Below, piece by piece: positions 51,431 to 59,251 of a DNA stretch of 64,000 bases (position 1 is the first letter of the stretch; every line of letters begins with the position of its first letter). The DNA comes from Pullichristensenella sp002068815. Lineage in GTDB: Bacteria; Bacillota; Clostridia; Christensenellales; Aristaeellaceae. The DNA is taken from positions 62,001-126,000 of the forward strand of contig JAXGXF010000006.1 in assembly GCA_040772885.1 (NCBI GenBank), given 5' to 3'. Below the pieces are notes generated by a model. That model ran no database searches. It was not told where the DNA came from and worked only from the letters and a program-made list of their open reading frames with translations. The translations under genes were made by a program, and so were the position numbers.

Positions 51431-52540
51431 CTAGAACAGCGCCCAATCCGGCATATCGAGCACCTCGCCGCCGAGCATCGCGCTCTCGTGGGCGAGAAGG
51501 CCGGCGACGGTCCAGTTCGCGGCGACGCGCGCGCTCACGTGCGCCGGCCTTCCCTCGAGGATCGCCGAGATCCACTCGTGCACCATGTGCGGGTGGCTCC
51601 CGCCGTGGCCGCTGCCCTGAATGAACGAGACGTGCTGGTCGTCGATGATCTGGTGCTCGAGCGAGAACTTCGCGATCTGCGGAGGCAGCATGTGGTCGGT
51701 GTCCGGCACGCGGACGCGGGTCGCGTCCTCGAAGCCCGTGAACAGCACCGGGTGCTCGCCGGCCAACTGCTCCCACTCGAACGAGCCCTCGGTCCCGTAG
51801 AAGTCGAAGCTCTCGCGGTACTGGCGGATCGTGTCGAAGAGCGTGCGCGTCGCCTCGCCCGCGACGTCGGAGTTCAAAAACTCGAGCTGCGCGGACTCGG
51901 CCGCGAAGGGCGAGCCGTAGCGGACCTGGTATTCGTCGCGTATGCGGCCGGAGCCGAGGCAGCGCACGCGCTTGACCGGGCGGCGCAGGATTTCCGACAG
52001 CGGCGCGATCGCGTGCGTCGGATACCACATCGGCGGCAGCCCGTACCAGTACGACGGCCAGCCCGGCAGCGACATGTTCTGCTGGTGCGAGCCGCGCACG
52101 AACTGCAGCCGGCCGATCTTCCCCTCGTCGCAGAGCTTCTTGAAGTACAAAAACTCGCGCGTGTAGACGGCGGTCTCCATCATCATGTAGACCTTGCCGG
52201 TCTCGTGCTCGAGCCGGACGATCTCCTCGCACTCCTCCATCGTCATCGCCATCGTGACGGTCGAGGCGACGTGCTTCCCGGCCTTCAGCGCCTCGATCGC
52301 CATCCACGCGTGGCTCTCGAGGTCGGAGTTGATGTGCACGGCGTCGATGTCCGGGTCCTTGAGCATCTCGCGGTAGTCTGCGTACCGCTTCGGGATGCCG
52401 AATTCGTCGGCAAACCGATTGAGCTTGTCCCTGTCGCGCCGGCACACCGCCACGCACTCCGTACTGTCCCAGGCCCTGTAGATCGGCACGAACTCCCCGC
52501 CGAACCCGAGGCCGACGACCGCCACCCGAACCCTGTCCAT
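51431..52540 (-). CDS. Gfo/Idh/MocA family oxidoreductase
   Basis: A 369-residue NAD(P)-dependent sugar or inositol dehydrogenase-like protein. N-terminal Rossmann motif AVVGLGFGGEFV, then KHVASTVTMAMTMEEC in place of the E-K-P motif, and a GxxxD/H segment YPTHAIAPL with a possible catalytic histidine; C-terminal beta-sheet domain from about 130. GGAGGC precedes the ATG at 52540. It stands alone between two palindromic regions, with its own promoter. Substrate unknown. Confidence 0.9.
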   Translation of the reverse strand: MDRVRVAVVGLGFGGEFVPIYRAWDSTECVAVCRRDRDKLNRFADEFGIPKRYADYREMLKDPDIDAVHINSDLESHAWMAIEALKAGKHVASTVTMAMTMEECEEIVRLEHETGKVYMMMETAVYTREFLYFKKLCDEGKIGRLQFVRGSHQQNMSLPGWPSYWYGLPPMWYPTHAIAPLSEILRRPVKRVRCLGSGRIRDEYQVRYGSPFAAESAQLEFLNSDVAGEATRTLFDTIRQYRESFDFYGTEGSFEWEQLAGEHPVLFTGFEDATRVRVPDTDHMLPPQIAKFSLEHQIIDDQHVSFIQGSGHGGSHPHMVHEWISAILEGRPAHVSARVAANWTVAGLLAHESAMLGGEVLDMPDWALF

Positions 52541-52577
52541 AGATTCGCCTCCCTGCAATTTCCTTCCAATTGTGAAC

Positions 52578-52607
52578 AGTATAGCACAAAAATATCACCC
52601 CCGGCAA
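52578..52607 (-). promoter_or_regulatory. promoter of the oxidoreductase gene, overlapping a terminator
   Basis: On the minus strand TTGCCG (52607-52602), 18-bp spacer, TATACT (52583-52578). The -35 box is part of the loop and stem of the terminator hairpin at 52593-52620. Confidence 0.5.
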
Positions 52608-52620
52608 GCCGGAGGTGATA
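52588..52620 (-). terminator. terminator downstream of the NlpC/P60 gene
   Basis: A 13-bp stem with one mismatch: 52593-52605 with 52608-52620, followed on the minus strand by five T (52592-52588). Confidence 0.75.
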
Positions 52621-52623
52621 TAT

Positions 52624-52781
52624 GCGTTGAAAAACTGCGGTTTTTCAACGCGTAGGAAGAGCCGGCCTTCTGAAATTTCACAATTTCCGGGCGAAGGCCG
52701 GGCGGGTAGGCATTTTTCTCCACCAACGCAGGCGTTGGTTCCCGAAAAATGCGCAAAACCGACGTACACGCCGTCGGTTTT
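52624..52781. repeat. second palindrome array (four hairpins)
   Basis: Hairpins: GCGTTGAAAAAC 52624-52635 with GTTTTTCAACGC (to 52651); GGCCTTC 52664-52670 with GAAGGCC (to 52699); nested GCATTTTTC 52710-52718 with GAAAAATGC 52743-52751 enclosing ACCAACGC with GCGTTGGT; and CAAAACCGACG 52753-52763 with a matching arm ending at 52781. The density of perfect palindromes is far above that of any other gap in the window. From 52782 to 52851 I see nothing distinct. Confidence 0.7.
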
Positions 52782-52851
52782 GATTGAACAGGTGATTCCG
52801 CAAACCTTTGTCGACAGACTGTAGCCCTTTCGCAAAGCGGAGTGATTCTGT

Positions 52852-55518
52852 TTACAGCACCCTTCTGCCCCAGGAGAACACCCGGTTGTAATACCCGGAG
52901 GTCAGGCTCGAGATCATCACCTTGCCGCCGCCGGAGGACGCGTGGATGAACTTGCCGCCGCCCAGGTAGATGCCGACGTGGTCGACGAGGTCGCTGTCGG
53001 AGATCGTGTCCATGCACACGATGTCGCCGCGCTGCATATCGGACAGGCCCTCGACCTTCGTGCCGTTGTTGTAGCCCTGCGCGTAGGCCGTGCGGCTCAG
53101 GGACACGCCGACCTTCTTGAAGCAGTAGGTCGTGAAGCCCGAGCAGTCGAACGAGTTCGGCCCGGTCGCGCCGTAGACATAGGGCTTGCCCAATTGCTGC
53201 TGTCCTATGTAGATCGCGTACTCGATCTTCTCGGAGCGCGTCGGGTTGTCCGGCAGCTTGTCCTGCGTGGACCCGCCGTCGCCGCCGTCGCCGCTGTTGG
53301 GCGCGTCGGGCGCGGTCGCGGAGTTCTTCGGCGCGTCGTTCGAGTAGAGCTTCTTGAGCGTCGCCGGGTCGGCCTTGCCGGTTGCCGAGAGCCCCGCGGC
53401 GGTCTGGAACAGCTTGACCGCCGAGGTCGTGATGCTGCCGTAGTCCGCGTCGACGCTCGAGGTCTTCGTGAGATACCCCTTGTAGTACAGCCGCACCTGC
53501 AGCCGCTCGACGTTGCTCCCGGAGTTTCCCTGCGAAAGCGTCAAGGAGAGCAGCGGGGAGGCCGGGGCGTAGCCGCCGGCGAGCACGCGCAGCGTCGCCT
53601 GGTCCGCGGTGCCGTTCGAGGGAAGCCCGACCGCCGCCTGGAACCGGGACACGGCGTCCTCGGTCAGCGAGCTGTAGTTGCCGGCGGGCAGCCCGTCGAA
53701 GTAGCCGAGCGCCTCGAGCGCCTTTTGAAGCGCGAGCACGCTGTTTCCCGAGCTCCCGGACGAGAGCGTCGAATAGACGTCCTTGTTCAGGTGCTTGATC
53801 TGCATGAAGCCGCGCGAGGCGTCCTTGCCGACGTAGGCCCACGTGCCGGAATAGGCGTAGACCGAGACCGTCGTCCCCAGCGGCAGCGTGCCGCTCGGGC
53901 TCGTGGTCGACTCGTTCGTGTAGACCGGCGCGTTCGGGTAGATGACGGTCGCCTCGAACTGCACGGTGCCGTCGCCGGGGCCGGTCGAGGGCGACGGCGA
54001 GGGCGAGACCTCCGACGTCGGCTTCAGGCCCTTGAGCAGGCAGTAGCCGAATTTTCCGTTGAGCTCGATGTACGCCCAGGTGTTGCCGTGCGCGACGACG
54101 TTGACTTGCTGACCGGCCTTGATCGTCCCAAGCTTCGTCGAGCGCGTATCGGCCGACTTGTAGACCGTCACGGACGCCGCGACGACCGTCGCCGGGATCG
54201 CGCCCTCGAGCGAGGGCGTCGGCGAGGGCGTGGGCACCGGGGTCGGCGAGGGCGTCGGGGTCGGCGTCACGCCGTCCGACGGCGCGAGCGCCGCGAGCGC
54301 GCAGTAGCCGTACTTGCCGTCGAGCGTCACGTACGCCCAGGTCTTGTTGCACGCGAGCATCGTCAGCTTCGCGCCCTCCGCGAGCGTGCCGAGCTTCGTC
54401 GAGGAGGTCTGGGCGCTCTTGTAGACCGGGACCTTCGCGAGCGTCACGACCGGCACGGTCTCGACGATCACTTCGTCGCCGGGGATCGGCAGCGTCGGCG
54501 CGGGCGTCGCGGTCGGCGTCGGGGTGGGCGTGGGGGCGGCGGTGGGCGTCTCCGCGGGCGCTGGCGAGAGCGAGGAGCACTTGACGTAGCCGTACAGGCC
54601 GTCGGCGGTCTTGACAAACGCCCAGCTTTTGTTGTAGGCGAGCATCAGAAGCGGATCGCCCTTCGCGAGGGTCTTCAACACCTCGGAGGTGGAGATCGCG
54701 GTCTTTCGAAGCGGCGCGGCGGCCTTCGCGACCATCGCGGTCGAGCAGGCCGTGACCGGCGGATCGGGCAGGAGCCCCGCGAGCGGCATGAAGCCGACCT
54801 GGTTGTCGGAGGTCTTCACGTAGGCCCAGTCCGCGCTGTAGTATGTGACCCGGACGGTCACGCCCTTGTCGAGCGTGCCGAGCTTCTTCGAGCTCGCGTC
54901 GGGGCTCTCAAACGCCGGGATGCCGTCCGCGACGGTCACGGCGTCCTTGTCGATCTTCGCGAAGCCCTTCAGCGGATTCGCGGTCGGCGCGGGCGTCGGG
55001 GTCGGGGTCGCGGTCGGGGCCTCGGTCGGCTGCGTGCCGATCGAGAGGTTGTTTATGTATGTATAGCCGACGTATCCGGAGTTTTCGATGCGCGCCCAGT
55101 CGCCGTTTGTCGCGAGCACGTAGACCGAGGAACCCTTCTTGAGCTTCGTCGCCTTGCTCGAGCCGCTCGCCTTCGCGTAGACCTTCGCGTTGGAGGCCGT
55201 GACCGTCGCCTTCTCGGCGAACTCCGAGACCGCGCGCATGTCCGAGACTCTCGCGTAGCCCTTGTTGCCGTTGACGCGGTAGACGATCTGCGCGACGCCG
55301 CCCTTGTACGCGGTGACGACGACGACGTCGTCCTTCGAGAGCGCGCCGGCCTTCTTTGTGAGCCCCGGATCGGAGTAGACCGGCATCGAATCCGCCGTGA
55401 CGATCGCCGAAAAGCTTGCCGCGAGCGCGGCCTGCGGAACGGAGAGAAGCGCGAATACCAGCGCCAGAACCAGCGGCAGCAGCCGCCTTTTCACCGTCTT
55501 TTTTTCTGCAATCAACAT
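52852..55518 (-). CDS. secreted cell-wall hydrolase: SH3b repeats, peptidoglycan-binding domains, NlpC/P60
   Basis: An 888-residue exported endopeptidase. Order: signal peptide (to about residue 34, ALA-ASF); seven SH3b domains of about 60 residues between 36 and 590, several joined by Pro/Thr linkers of the T-P-T-P type; two peptidoglycan-binding (PG_binding_1) domains (about 592-660 and 668-745); a Gly/Asp linker; and an NlpC/P60 domain (780-888) with catalytic cysteine in NSFDCSGFTTYCF, then LVDHVGIYLGGGKFIHAS holding the histidines. It cleaves stem peptides in peptidoglycan. I choose ATG 55518 over GTG 55521 because AGGAG spacing fits it better. Confidence 0.94.
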   Translation of the reverse strand: MLIAEKKTVKRRLLPLVLALVFALLSVPQAALAASFSAIVTADSMPVYSDPGLTKKAGALSKDDVVVVTAYKGGVAQIVYRVNGNKGYARVSDMRAVSEFAEKATVTASNAKVYAKASGSSKATKLKKGSSVYVLATNGDWARIENSGYVGYTYINNLSIGTQPTEAPTATPTPTPAPTANPLKGFAKIDKDAVTVADGIPAFESPDASSKKLGTLDKGVTVRVTYYSADWAYVKTSDNQVGFMPLAGLLPDPPVTACSTAMVAKAAAPLRKTAISTSEVLKTLAKGDPLLMLAYNKSWAFVKTADGLYGYVKCSSLSPAPAETPTAAPTPTPTPTATPAPTLPIPGDEVIVETVPVVTLAKVPVYKSAQTSSTKLGTLAEGAKLTMLACNKTWAYVTLDGKYGYCALAALAPSDGVTPTPTPSPTPVPTPSPTPSLEGAIPATVVAASVTVYKSADTRSTKLGTIKAGQQVNVVAHGNTWAYIELNGKFGYCLLKGLKPTSEVSPSPSPSTGPGDGTVQFEATVIYPNAPVYTNESTTSPSGTLPLGTTVSVYAYSGTWAYVGKDASRGFMQIKHLNKDVYSTLSSGSSGNSVLALQKALEALGYFDGLPAGNYSSLTEDAVSRFQAAVGLPSNGTADQATLRVLAGGYAPASPLLSLTLSQGNSGSNVERLQVRLYYKGYLTKTSSVDADYGSITTSAVKLFQTAAGLSATGKADPATLKKLYSNDAPKNSATAPDAPNSGDGGDGGSTQDKLPDNPTRSEKIEYAIYIGQQQLGKPYVYGATGPNSFDCSGFTTYCFKKVGVSLSRTAYAQGYNNGTKVEGLSDMQRGDIVCMDTISDSDLVDHVGIYLGGGKFIHASSGGGKVMISSLTSGYYNRVFSWGRRVL

Positions 55519-55646
55519 CACAATCTCCTTCTATGCGTGCCCGCGCCGGAAGCGCACAGCGTCGGAATATTCTGGGACATGATAACTAAATACGACACAA
55601 TGGAAAAGATTCCTTCACAATTCAATGTTAAATATGTATGTACGAA
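55519..55646. other. A/T-rich gap between the NlpC/P60 and beta-lactamase-like genes
   Basis: No gene is visible. The stretch 55570-55660 is markedly A/T-rich for this genome and presumably holds the minus-strand promoter of the wall-hydrolase gene (a weak TTTCCA, 16 bp, TATCAT can be read on the minus strand). No clear terminator of the upstream operon is seen. Confidence 0.5.
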
Positions 55647-56495
55647 TTATTTTTGCAATACTTCCGTAATATTTTGCCGGTACAGCGCGAGCGCCGCGTC
55701 CTGGATCAGCCGCTCGTACATGGGCACGTCGACGTTGTTCGAGAGCGCGACCATCGAAAACGGCCGGTCGGCGAACACGATCGCGGCGTCGTGCGATATG
55801 CCGTCCTCCTCGCCGGTCTTGTGCGCGATCTTGACGCCGAGCCGGTGGAGGAAGAACGGGATTTTGCCGTTCAGCCGCTGGTTTTTGAGGATTTCGAGCA
55901 TTGTTTCGGACGCTGCCGGGCTGACGGCCTCGCCGCGGTAGATCTTCTCGAGCAGCATGCCGATCTCGCGCGCGGTGATGAAGTTCTTGAGCCCCCTCTT
56001 CATGCCCTCGCGGTCGAACAGCTTCCGGGCGATCCGCGTTTGAACGCAGCCGAGCGCCGCGAGCGTCGAATTGATGTTTTCGATGCCGAGCATGTCGATC
56101 ATCAGATTCGTCGCGGTGTTGTCGCTCAGGATGATCATCAGCGTCACGCAGTCCATGGCCGTGACGGTGAGGTTGTCGTGCATGTAGGCCAGCGCGCCGC
56201 AGGAGGGCATCCTGTGCTCCGGGCGGACCGTGACCGCCATGTCCGGGGACAGAAGCCCCGCCTCGAACTGGCGGAACGCCTCGATCATCACCGGAATCTT
56301 GATGACGCTCGCGGCGATCAGCGGCATATCGGCGTTGATTGCGACGGGGTCGCTCCCGGCGACGGGGTCGCTCCCGGCGACGGGGTCGCCCCCGGCGACG
56401 GGGTCGCCCCCTTCGAGCGGGCGGTAGTAGAGCGACGCGTCGCCCGGAAACGCGCGAAAGCGGTCGAAAATCTCCTGAATCGTCGGTTCGCTCAT
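55647..56495 (-). CDS. class A beta-lactamase-like serine hydrolase without signal peptide
   Basis: A 282-residue protein of the beta-lactamase class A family. All active-site motifs are present: S-x-x-K in AASVIKIPV near residue 63, S-D-N in ILSDNTATN, and K-T-G in IAHKTGEEDG. The usual E166 loop is not obvious (about residue 150-190 reads RKLFDREGMKRGLKN). No signal peptide is seen: the start is MSEPTIQEIFDRF. Just before the SxxK motif are four near-identical G-D-P-V-A-G units coded by an 18-bp DNA repeat. The start overlaps the upstream binding-protein stop by four bases. It may be a cytosolic esterase rather than a resistance enzyme. Confidence 0.85.
   Translation of the reverse strand: MSEPTIQEIFDRFRAFPGDASLYYRPLEGGDPVAGGDPVAGSDPVAGSDPVAINADMPLIAASVIKIPVMIEAFRQFEAGLLSPDMAVTVRPEHRMPSCGALAYMHDNLTVTAMDCVTLMIILSDNTATNLMIDMLGIENINSTLAALGCVQTRIARKLFDREGMKRGLKNFITAREIGMLLEKIYRGEAVSPAASETMLEILKNQRLNGKIPFFLHRLGVKIAHKTGEEDGISHDAAIVFADRPFSMVALSNNVDVPMYERLIQDAALALYRQNITEVLQK
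56341..56412 (-). repeat. four-unit 18-bp minisatellite in the beta-lactamase-like gene
   Basis: Units start at 56341, 56359, 56377 and 56395, differing at one or two bases. In frame they add six residues (G-S/G-D-P-V-A) each, so copy number can vary without breaking the gene. Confidence 0.9.
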
Positions 56496-58036
56496 TTTTT
56501 CACAAACTCCAATCCGTTCAGCGCGTCGTATTCGCGCATGCCGCTGAGCCCCGCGAGCGTGCGCGTGGAGAGCACGGTGCCGGTGCGGAACACCAGGCCC
56601 ATGATGGGGAGCCGGTCGACGATGTGGAGCTCGAGGTCGCCGTACGCCTGCTTGAGCTCGTCCTCGCTCGCGGCGGTCGCAGTGCGGGAGAGCAGCTGGT
56701 CCATCTCGGCGGTGTGCGAGCCTGAGTAGTTGATCGCGCCGTTCTGCGAGAACAGCGGGAAGAGGTTGGGCACCTCGCTCAGGTTCACGGCGACGAGCGC
56801 GAGGTCGAAGTTGCCGCGCTTGACGCGCGAGGCGGCGTCGTTCATCGAGAGCGCCGTGACCGTCGCCTGTATGCCGACCGCGCGCAGGTTCGCGGCGATC
56901 TGCTCGGCGGCGTTTTTCCGGACGTACGAGTTCGCCTCGACGTAGGTCACGATTTCGACGTTCAGATCGACGAGCAGGCCGTTCTTGAGCCGGCTGAGCT
57001 TCGCGGTGCCGGTCAGGTCCGTCCAGCCGGCCTCGTTCAAGAGCGTCAGCGCGCGCTCCGGGCTGTGGTAGTAGACGGCGGACTGGCTCTCGTAGAGCCA
57101 CGTCCCGGGGATGATGGGCACCTCGCTCTGCTGCGCCATGTCGAGGTACGCGTTCGAGACGAGCGTCGCGCGGTCGATCGCGTACATGACGGCCTTGCGC
57201 ACGCGCACGTCGCTCATCGCAGACGCTTCGTCGAGGTTCGGGATCAGCATCTCGTAGGTGGTCGTCGAGTAGTCCGAGGCGATCAATTTCGCGAGCTTGC
57301 GGCTGAACGCGGCGGACGGCGAGCGCGTCGAAAGGCAGTTGATCTCCCCGGCGTTCAGGGCCTCGAGCATGTCGCCGGTATTGTAGTAGCGCACGCCCTC
57401 GATGCTCTCGATCTCGGGCTGCTGTTTCCACCAGAGCGGGTTGCGCTCGAGCCGGAACGAGTTCCCCTCGTCGTAGCGTATGTACCAGTACGGGCCGGTG
57501 CCCCTGGGGAGCGCGTCCGCGACGGTTCCGCGCTGCACGACCGGGAAGGTCATCGCGTAGAGCGTCAGATACCCCTCGTAGCGCGCCTGGACCTGGAGCG
57601 TGAACGCGTCGACCGCGGTCATCGAGTCGATCAGGCTCAGCCGCCCGTAGTACGGGTTTTCCTTTCCCGCCTGCAAAAATCGGTGGTAGCTCTCGACGAC
57701 GTCCTCGGCGACGAGCTCTATGCCGTTGTGAAAGGATATCTCGCTTCGCAGCTTGAACGTCCAGGTCTTTCCGCTGACGCTCCAGTTGTCCGCCAGGAGC
57801 GGCACCGGCCTCTGCTGGCTGTCGAGCTCGACGACCGACTCGAACACGAGCTGGTTTACGCTGATCAGGTCGCGCTCATTGCAGACGAACGGGTTGAGCA
57901 CCGCGCCGTCGTTGGCGAGGTAGCCCATGACGATGTCCGCGCCCGGCTGCTGCGCCTCCGTGCCGAGCGCCGGAAACGAGCCGAGCGCCAGGATGAGCGC
58001 CAGCGCGAGACTAATAGACCGTCGAGTAATGCGCAT
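56492..58036 (-). CDS. peptide/nickel-type ABC transporter substrate-binding protein (family 5)
   Basis: A 514-residue exported SBP_bac_5 protein. Signal peptide to about residue 27 (ALGTEA) without a lipobox cysteine. Landmarks: LADNWSVSGKTWTFKLRSEISFHNG, RGTGPYWY, the MSDVRVRKAVMYAIDR family signature, and ALTLLNEAGWTD. The permease and ATPase genes are absent. It is placed between a lytic transglycosylase and a beta-lactamase-like gene with overlaps on both sides, so a role in recovering muropeptides is conceivable, but this is inference. Confidence 0.92.
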   Translation of the reverse strand: MRITRRSISLALALILALGSFPALGTEAQQPGADIVMGYLANDGAVLNPFVCNERDLISVNQLVFESVVELDSQQRPVPLLADNWSVSGKTWTFKLRSEISFHNGIELVAEDVVESYHRFLQAGKENPYYGRLSLIDSMTAVDAFTLQVQARYEGYLTLYAMTFPVVQRGTVADALPRGTGPYWYIRYDEGNSFRLERNPLWWKQQPEIESIEGVRYYNTGDMLEALNAGEINCLSTRSPSAAFSRKLAKLIASDYSTTTYEMLIPNLDEASAMSDVRVRKAVMYAIDRATLVSNAYLDMAQQSEVPIIPGTWLYESQSAVYYHSPERALTLLNEAGWTDLTGTAKLSRLKNGLLVDLNVEIVTYVEANSYVRKNAAEQIAANLRAVGIQATVTALSMNDAASRVKRGNFDLALVAVNLSEVPNLFPLFSQNGAINYSGSHTAEMDQLLSRTATAASEDELKQAYGDLELHIVDRLPIMGLVFRTGTVLSTRTLAGLSGMREYDALNGLEFVKK

Positions 58037-58622
58037 AATTTGAAAGCACCCTGTTCACGTATGTATTCGTGGCGTCGGAGGATGTGACCTCGAGCGCCTC
58101 GCCGTCCGGGCTGTACTCCGGATTCTGGAGCCACTGGTCGACCGTGCCCTGCCCGGCGTGGTAGGCGGCGATCGCGTTTCGCATGTTGCCGCCGTAGCGG
58201 TCCATCAGAAATTTCAGATACCAGCAGCCGTAGCGTATGTTCACTTCAGGCTCGAACAGGTTCTGCATGTCGAAGGGCTCATCGAGCTTGTGCGCGATCC
58301 ATTCTCCGGTCGAGGGAAGTATCTGCATCAGCCCGCGCGCGTCGGCCTTCGACACCGCGTCCGGCCGGTAGCTCGACTCCGCGAGGATCACCGACGCGAC
58401 GAGCGCCGGCTCGAGCGAGAACTCCTCGGCGCTCCCCCGGATTTCGGAGACGTATTCCATCGGGTAGCGGCGGATCAGGTCGGCCTCGCGCGCGCGGAGG
58501 TAGAGGAGCACGCCCGCCGCGGCGAGCATCAATGCGACGAGCGCGATCAGGGGCCTTGCCGCGCGGCCGCGCCTGCGCCTGTATTTGCGCCGGGCCTTCG
58601 CCCCGCGGCTTCCTGCGTACAT
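58011..58622 (-). CDS. membrane-anchored lytic transglycosylase (SLT domain)
   Basis: A 203-residue protein: very basic cytoplasmic N-terminus (about 1-25), one transmembrane helix (ARPLIALVALMLAAAGVLLYL), and an extracellular SLT domain with the catalytic glutamate in ILAESSYRPDAVSKADARGLMQILPSTG and AIAAYHAGQGTVDQWL. It cuts glycan strands of peptidoglycan. GGAGGG precedes the ATG at 58622. It overlaps the binding-protein gene by 26 nt and lies 14 bp after coaE. Confidence 0.93.
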   Translation of the reverse strand: MYAGSRGAKARRKYRRRRGRAARPLIALVALMLAAAGVLLYLRAREADLIRRYPMEYVSEIRGSAEEFSLEPALVASVILAESSYRPDAVSKADARGLMQILPSTGEWIAHKLDEPFDMQNLFEPEVNIRYGCWYLKFLMDRYGGNMRNAIAAYHAGQGTVDQWLQNPEYSPDGEALEVTSSDATNTYVNRVLSNYAHYSTVY

Positions 58623-58636
58623 CTGTCGCCCTCCGG

Positions 58637-59251
58637 TCACAGCTTTTTGAGCACCTGCTGGTACAGCGCGGCGAGCTCCGCCTGCGTCTTTTCGATCGGC
58701 CGGTCGGTCGACACGACGACCGTCGCGCGCGCGGCCTTCTCCTCGTTGGCCATCTGGTTGACGATGCGTATCTCGACGTCCTCGCGCTCGACGCGGTCGC
58801 GCATCATCACGCGCGCGACCTGCGTCTCGGGGTTGGCGAGCAGCACCCACGTCTCGTCGCAGAGCGCGTCGACGCCGGTCTCAAACAACAGAGGCACGTT
58901 CAGGAACACGACCTTGACGCCTTCCTCCGCGGCCAGGTCGATCCTGCGCATCATCTCGCGCTGCACCCGCGGGTGCAGGATCGCCTCGAGCTTCCTGCGG
59001 TTTCCCGGGTCCTCGAACGCGACGCGCGCGAGCTCCCTGCGGTTGAGCGAGCCGTCCGGCTCGAACACGCCGTTGCCGAACGCCTCGCGGATTTCCGGAA
59101 GCGCCTCCGCGCCGGGGGCGGTCAGTCCGTGCGAGATTTCGTCCGCGTCGACCTGCACGGCGCCCAGCGTCTCGAGGAATTTCGCCGCCTCGCTCTTGCC
59201 GGTTCCGATGCCCCCGGTCAGGCCGATGATATAGGGTTTATTTGCACGCAC
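58637..59251 (-). CDS. coaE: dephospho-CoA kinase
   Basis: A 204-residue P-loop kinase, last step of CoA synthesis. P-loop IIGLTGGIGTGKSEAAKFL; VDADEISH; LHPRVQREM; PLLFETG. The start GTG 59251 lies inside the end of polA, eight bases after GGGAGGG. The polA-coaE order is typical of Bacillota (usually polA-fpg-coaE; fpg is missing here). Confidence 0.95.
   Translation of the reverse strand: MRANKPYIIGLTGGIGTGKSEAAKFLETLGAVQVDADEISHGLTAPGAEALPEIREAFGNGVFEPDGSLNRRELARVAFEDPGNRRKLEAILHPRVQREMMRRIDLAAEEGVKVVFLNVPLLFETGVDALCDETWVLLANPETQVARVMMRDRVEREDVEIRIVNQMANEEKAARATVVVSTDRPIEKTQAELAALYQQVLKKL

Noticed and set aside
52615..52824. A 69-codon plus-strand open frame
   Set aside because: It consists of translated palindromes, has no convincing ribosome site, and lies antisense to a terminator.
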